From NCBI RefSeq assembly GCF_002554795.1, contig NZ_PDEQ01000011.1:1-64000 (forward strand): DNA of 64,000 nucleotides. The letters are read 5' to 3'. Positions 61,789 through 64,000 of the stretch are shown in pieces (within the stretch, counting starts at the first letter, position 1; each line of letters begins with the position of its first letter). The DNA comes from Longibacter salinarum. Its GTDB lineage: Bacteria; Bacteroidota; Rhodothermia; Rhodothermales; Salinibacteraceae. A model generated the notes under the pieces. The model was not told where the DNA came from. It did no database searches and saw only the letters and a program-made list of their open reading frames with translations. The position numbers and the translations under genes are program-made.

Positions 61789-64000
61789 TCACTCCCGCCG
61801 AAGGACGGCCACCGGATCGCGATGGGCACTTCGAACCGCCTGCGCTCCGACGGTCGCCAGCGTCAGGAGAAGGATGAGGCCGGCCGCGAGGACGAACGGC
61901 AGCGCACTCAAATCCACGTGGTATGCGAAATCCTGAAGCCAGCGTCGGACGAGCAGGTAGGCAATTGGGGTAGCCACCACGAACGCCACCGCCACGACCT
62001 TCACGAACTCGCTCGACAGAAGACCGACGATGGAGGTAGCGGACGCCCCGAGCACGCGACGGATGCCGATCTCTCTGCGACGATGCTGTGTGATCAGGAC
62101 GACGAGAGCAAAGAGCCCGAACATAGCAATCCCGACGGCGAGAGCGGTCGTCCAGCCCACGATCTTAGCGAATCGGCGCTCTTGTCGGTATTGCTGATCC
62201 ACCGCGTCATCCAGAAATGTGTAAGCAAAGGGCTGACCGGCGGAAGTGGTCTCCCACGCCTCTTCGATCGCGGTCATGGCACGTTGTACGTTTCCCGAGG
62301 CGATGCGCACGGCAATCTTGGGCGCGGTACTGCCGGGTACGCCGATGTTGACCGCACTTCGGAAAATCAGATCCGGGTTCGCCGTGAGCACGACAGGCTC
62401 GACCGTTTCGTGCAACGATGCATAGTGAAAGTTATCGGTGACGCCCACGATTTCGTGATCACTCATCCCCGGCAGACGGCGTCCCACGGCGTCCGTCCAC
62501 CCCATCGCATCGACGAGCGCTTCGTTGACCACAATGCCCCGGCTCGTGTCGGACGGCATGTCTCGGTTGAAACTGCGGCCCTCCGTGATGTCGATCCCCA
62601 TCGTCTCGATGTAATCGTACGAGACGAGATTAGCCCGATACGTGTAAAACCCGCCGCGGTCGTCCTCGAGTTCAGCCGTGATCCAGGGCTGTCCCGGCGT
62701 GTAGGAGGAGGCCGCGACATCGACGATGCCCGGGACACCGCTCAACTCCCCGCGCATACGATCCAGCGTCGCCATCCCCTCGTCGAAGGATCCGGTCGTC
62801 GGGATCGTCACGATCTGCTCGGTCTGATACCCGAGCGGAGCCGACTCCACGTACCCGATCTGCTGGTTCATCACGAAGAGGGTCACAAGTAGAACGGTGG
62901 AACAGACGAACTGCGTCCCGACGAGCACGCGTTGAAGTCGGCTTCGAGGCCGGATGGGGAGACGCCCTTTCAATACATCGGTTGGATGCAGGCCCGAGAG
63001 TACGGCGGCGGGGTACCCGCCCGCGACGCCACCAACGAGAATCATGAGTCCAGCCATGAGCAGCAGGATGGAGCCGCTAAGATCGAACGCCAGATCTCGC
63101 CCGGCGAGGGTCTCGAACACAGGGAGGCCCACCCACGCCAGGCCAAGACTGAGTGCAAGGGCGGCACCGGTGACGAGAAACGCCTCGCCCCAGAACTGCT
63201 GCATCAGCTGCCGACGGTCGGCCCCGACCACCTTGCGCACGCCGACCTCGCGTGCCCGCTCCGCCGACCGCCCGACGGCAAGCGTCACAAAGTTGATGCA
63301 CGCAATGCCAAGAATGAGCAACCCGAGGGCGGCCAGAACAATCGAGTAGAGCGGCCGACTGGTTGGCTCCAGACCGGCGGGCAGCGACGTATCGAGGTGG
63401 ATGCTTGTGATCGGCTGCAGACCGACGGTGTACTGACTTGCAGCGGCCTCCTCGGGGCCAATCGCGTCCACGACCATCTCCGGTAGCTTGGCGCGGAGGG
63501 CGTCCGGATCGGCATTGTCCCGGAGGAGCACATAGGTTTCCACGAACACTCGAAACCAGGCCGTGCGGGATCGCTCTCCGAAGTTTGCGTCCCGAAGTGG
63601 CGTCAGGATGTTGAACTGGATGCTCGACTCGACGGGAGGTTCGGCCGCTATGCCGGTCACTGTGAACGTCTCGAAACCGTCGCCACCCCGTATTTGCAGG
63701 GTCCGCCCAAGCGGATCCGCATCGCCGAAATAGGTTTTCGCGACCCTGTCCGTCAGAACCACACCATCTGGCGAATCGAGCGCCGTTGCCGGGTCGCCCT
63801 TCAAAAATGGAAAGTCAAAAACATCGAAGAAGCCTCGATCCACCGCGTGGATTTGCTCCCGGAAGCCGGTGTCGTCGCGCTGAACGACATCTTCGCGCAC
63901 GAAGATGCGAACGGCTTTCTCCACCTCCGGATACCGGGCCTCGAGCGTCGGCCCGAGCGGTAGGGGTGTGATCGTGTTGGTGAACTGTCTGTCCTCATAC
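61789..64000 (-). CDS. FtsX/MacB-type ABC transporter permease (5' end beyond window)
   Basis: Paralogue of the permease at 59235. The frame is open through the window edge; the last codons in view read YEDRQFTNTITPLPLGPTLE, so the N-terminus and first TM are outside. Visible parts: MacB_PCD domain (LKGDPATALDSPDGVVLTDR), FtsX core SAERAREVGVRKVVGADRRQ, and the second core RRREIGIRRVLGASATSIVG. The C-terminus ends normally. The B/C word repeats separate it from its downstream partner by 151 bp. Confidence 0.9.
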   Translation of the reverse strand, partial: YEDRQFTNTITPLPLGPTLEARYPEVEKAVRIFVREDVVQRDDTGFREQIHAVDRGFFDVFDFPFLKGDPATALDSPDGVVLTDRVAKTYFGDADPLGRTLQIRGGDGFETFTVTGIAAEPPVESSIQFNILTPLRDANFGERSRTAWFRVFVETYVLLRDNADPDALRAKLPEMVVDAIGPEEAAASQYTVGLQPITSIHLDTSLPAGLEPTSRPLYSIVLAALGLLILGIACINFVTLAVGRSAERAREVGVRKVVGADRRQLMQQFWGEAFLVTGAALALSLGLAWVGLPVFETLAGRDLAFDLSGSILLLMAGLMILVGGVAGGYPAAVLSGLHPTDVLKGRLPIRPRSRLQRVLVGTQFVCSTVLLVTLFVMNQQIGYVESAPLGYQTEQIVTIPTTGSFDEGMATLDRMRGELSGVPGIVDVAASSYTPGQPWITAELEDDRGGFYTYRANLVSYDYIETMGIDITEGRSFNRDMPSDTSRGIVVNEALVDAMGWTDAVGRRLPGMSDHEIVGVTDNFHYASLHETVEPVVLTANPDLIFRSAVNIGVPGSTAPKIAVRIASGNVQRAMTAIEEAWETTSAGQPFAYTFLDDAVDQQYRQERRFAKIVGWTTALAVGIAMFGLFALVVLITQHRRREIGIRRVLGASATSIVGLLSSEFVKVVAVAFVVATPIAYLLVRRWLQDFAYHVDLSALPFVLAAGLILLLTLATVGAQAVRSAHRDPVAVLRRE

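Overview
The window looks like a chromosome segment from a Bacteroidota/Rhodothermota-type bacterium, probably a Salinibacter/Rhodothermia-like halophile. Three things suggest this: acidic, GC-rich genes with few Shine-Dalgarno sites; two large secreted proteins ending in the type IX secretion C-terminal sorting module (PNPA...YFLRL...TVVR); and tandem FtsX/MacB-type permeases typical of that group. The assignment rests on gene style, not on a marker gene.

Layout. 1-2.1 kb: tail of an IS4-type transposase, then a DEAD-box RNA helicase. 2.2-5.4 kb (minus): small conserved protein, atypical SDR, compact UvrD-like helicase. 5.5-12.2 kb (plus): the known bacterial DNA-repair cluster of MBL-fold exonuclease, ATP-dependent DNA ligase, Lhr helicase and PdeM phosphoesterase, then a DUF3253 protein; a 200-bp MITE-like element sits between lhr and pdeM. 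12.3-32.4 kb: a lower-GC island bracketed by a 145-bp direct repeat, the 3' end of a gene that is complete at the right end. It carries a large FG-GAP surface protein with a possible cysteine-peptidase domain; a plus-strand set (helical unknown, anti-sigma-like protein, membrane protein with a cytoplasmic Lon/S16-like domain and an outer FG-GAP-like domain); a zinc-ribbon membrane protein with a 31-residue coupled microprotein; a PQQ-propeller protein; and a four-gene minus-strand operon with three related coiled-coil/one-TM proteins (two PQQ propellers, one AsmA-like) plus a PEGA-domain protein. This island is the best candidate for an undescribed system, probably envelope-associated sensing or assembly.

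32.3-51.9 kb: ArsP/YraQ-type permease, GNAT, two PAS histidine kinases, MATE transporter, a bactofilin-like membrane protein, a second sorting-domain surface protein, an HGSNAT-like acetyltransferase, an OmpA protein, a VapA-like protein, and two more copies of the MITE. 51.9-54.4 kb: an intact RES/Xre toxin-antitoxin pair beside a decayed second RES copy, a frameshifted remnant, and tRNA-Val(CAC). 54.5-64 kb (minus): anti-sigma-like protein, HolA, DinB-like protein, NuoI, a small membrane protein and two FtsX/MacB permeases, the last cut by the window edge.

Scattered between genes are three families of short degenerate word repeats. No CRISPR array, rRNA or complete IS was seen.
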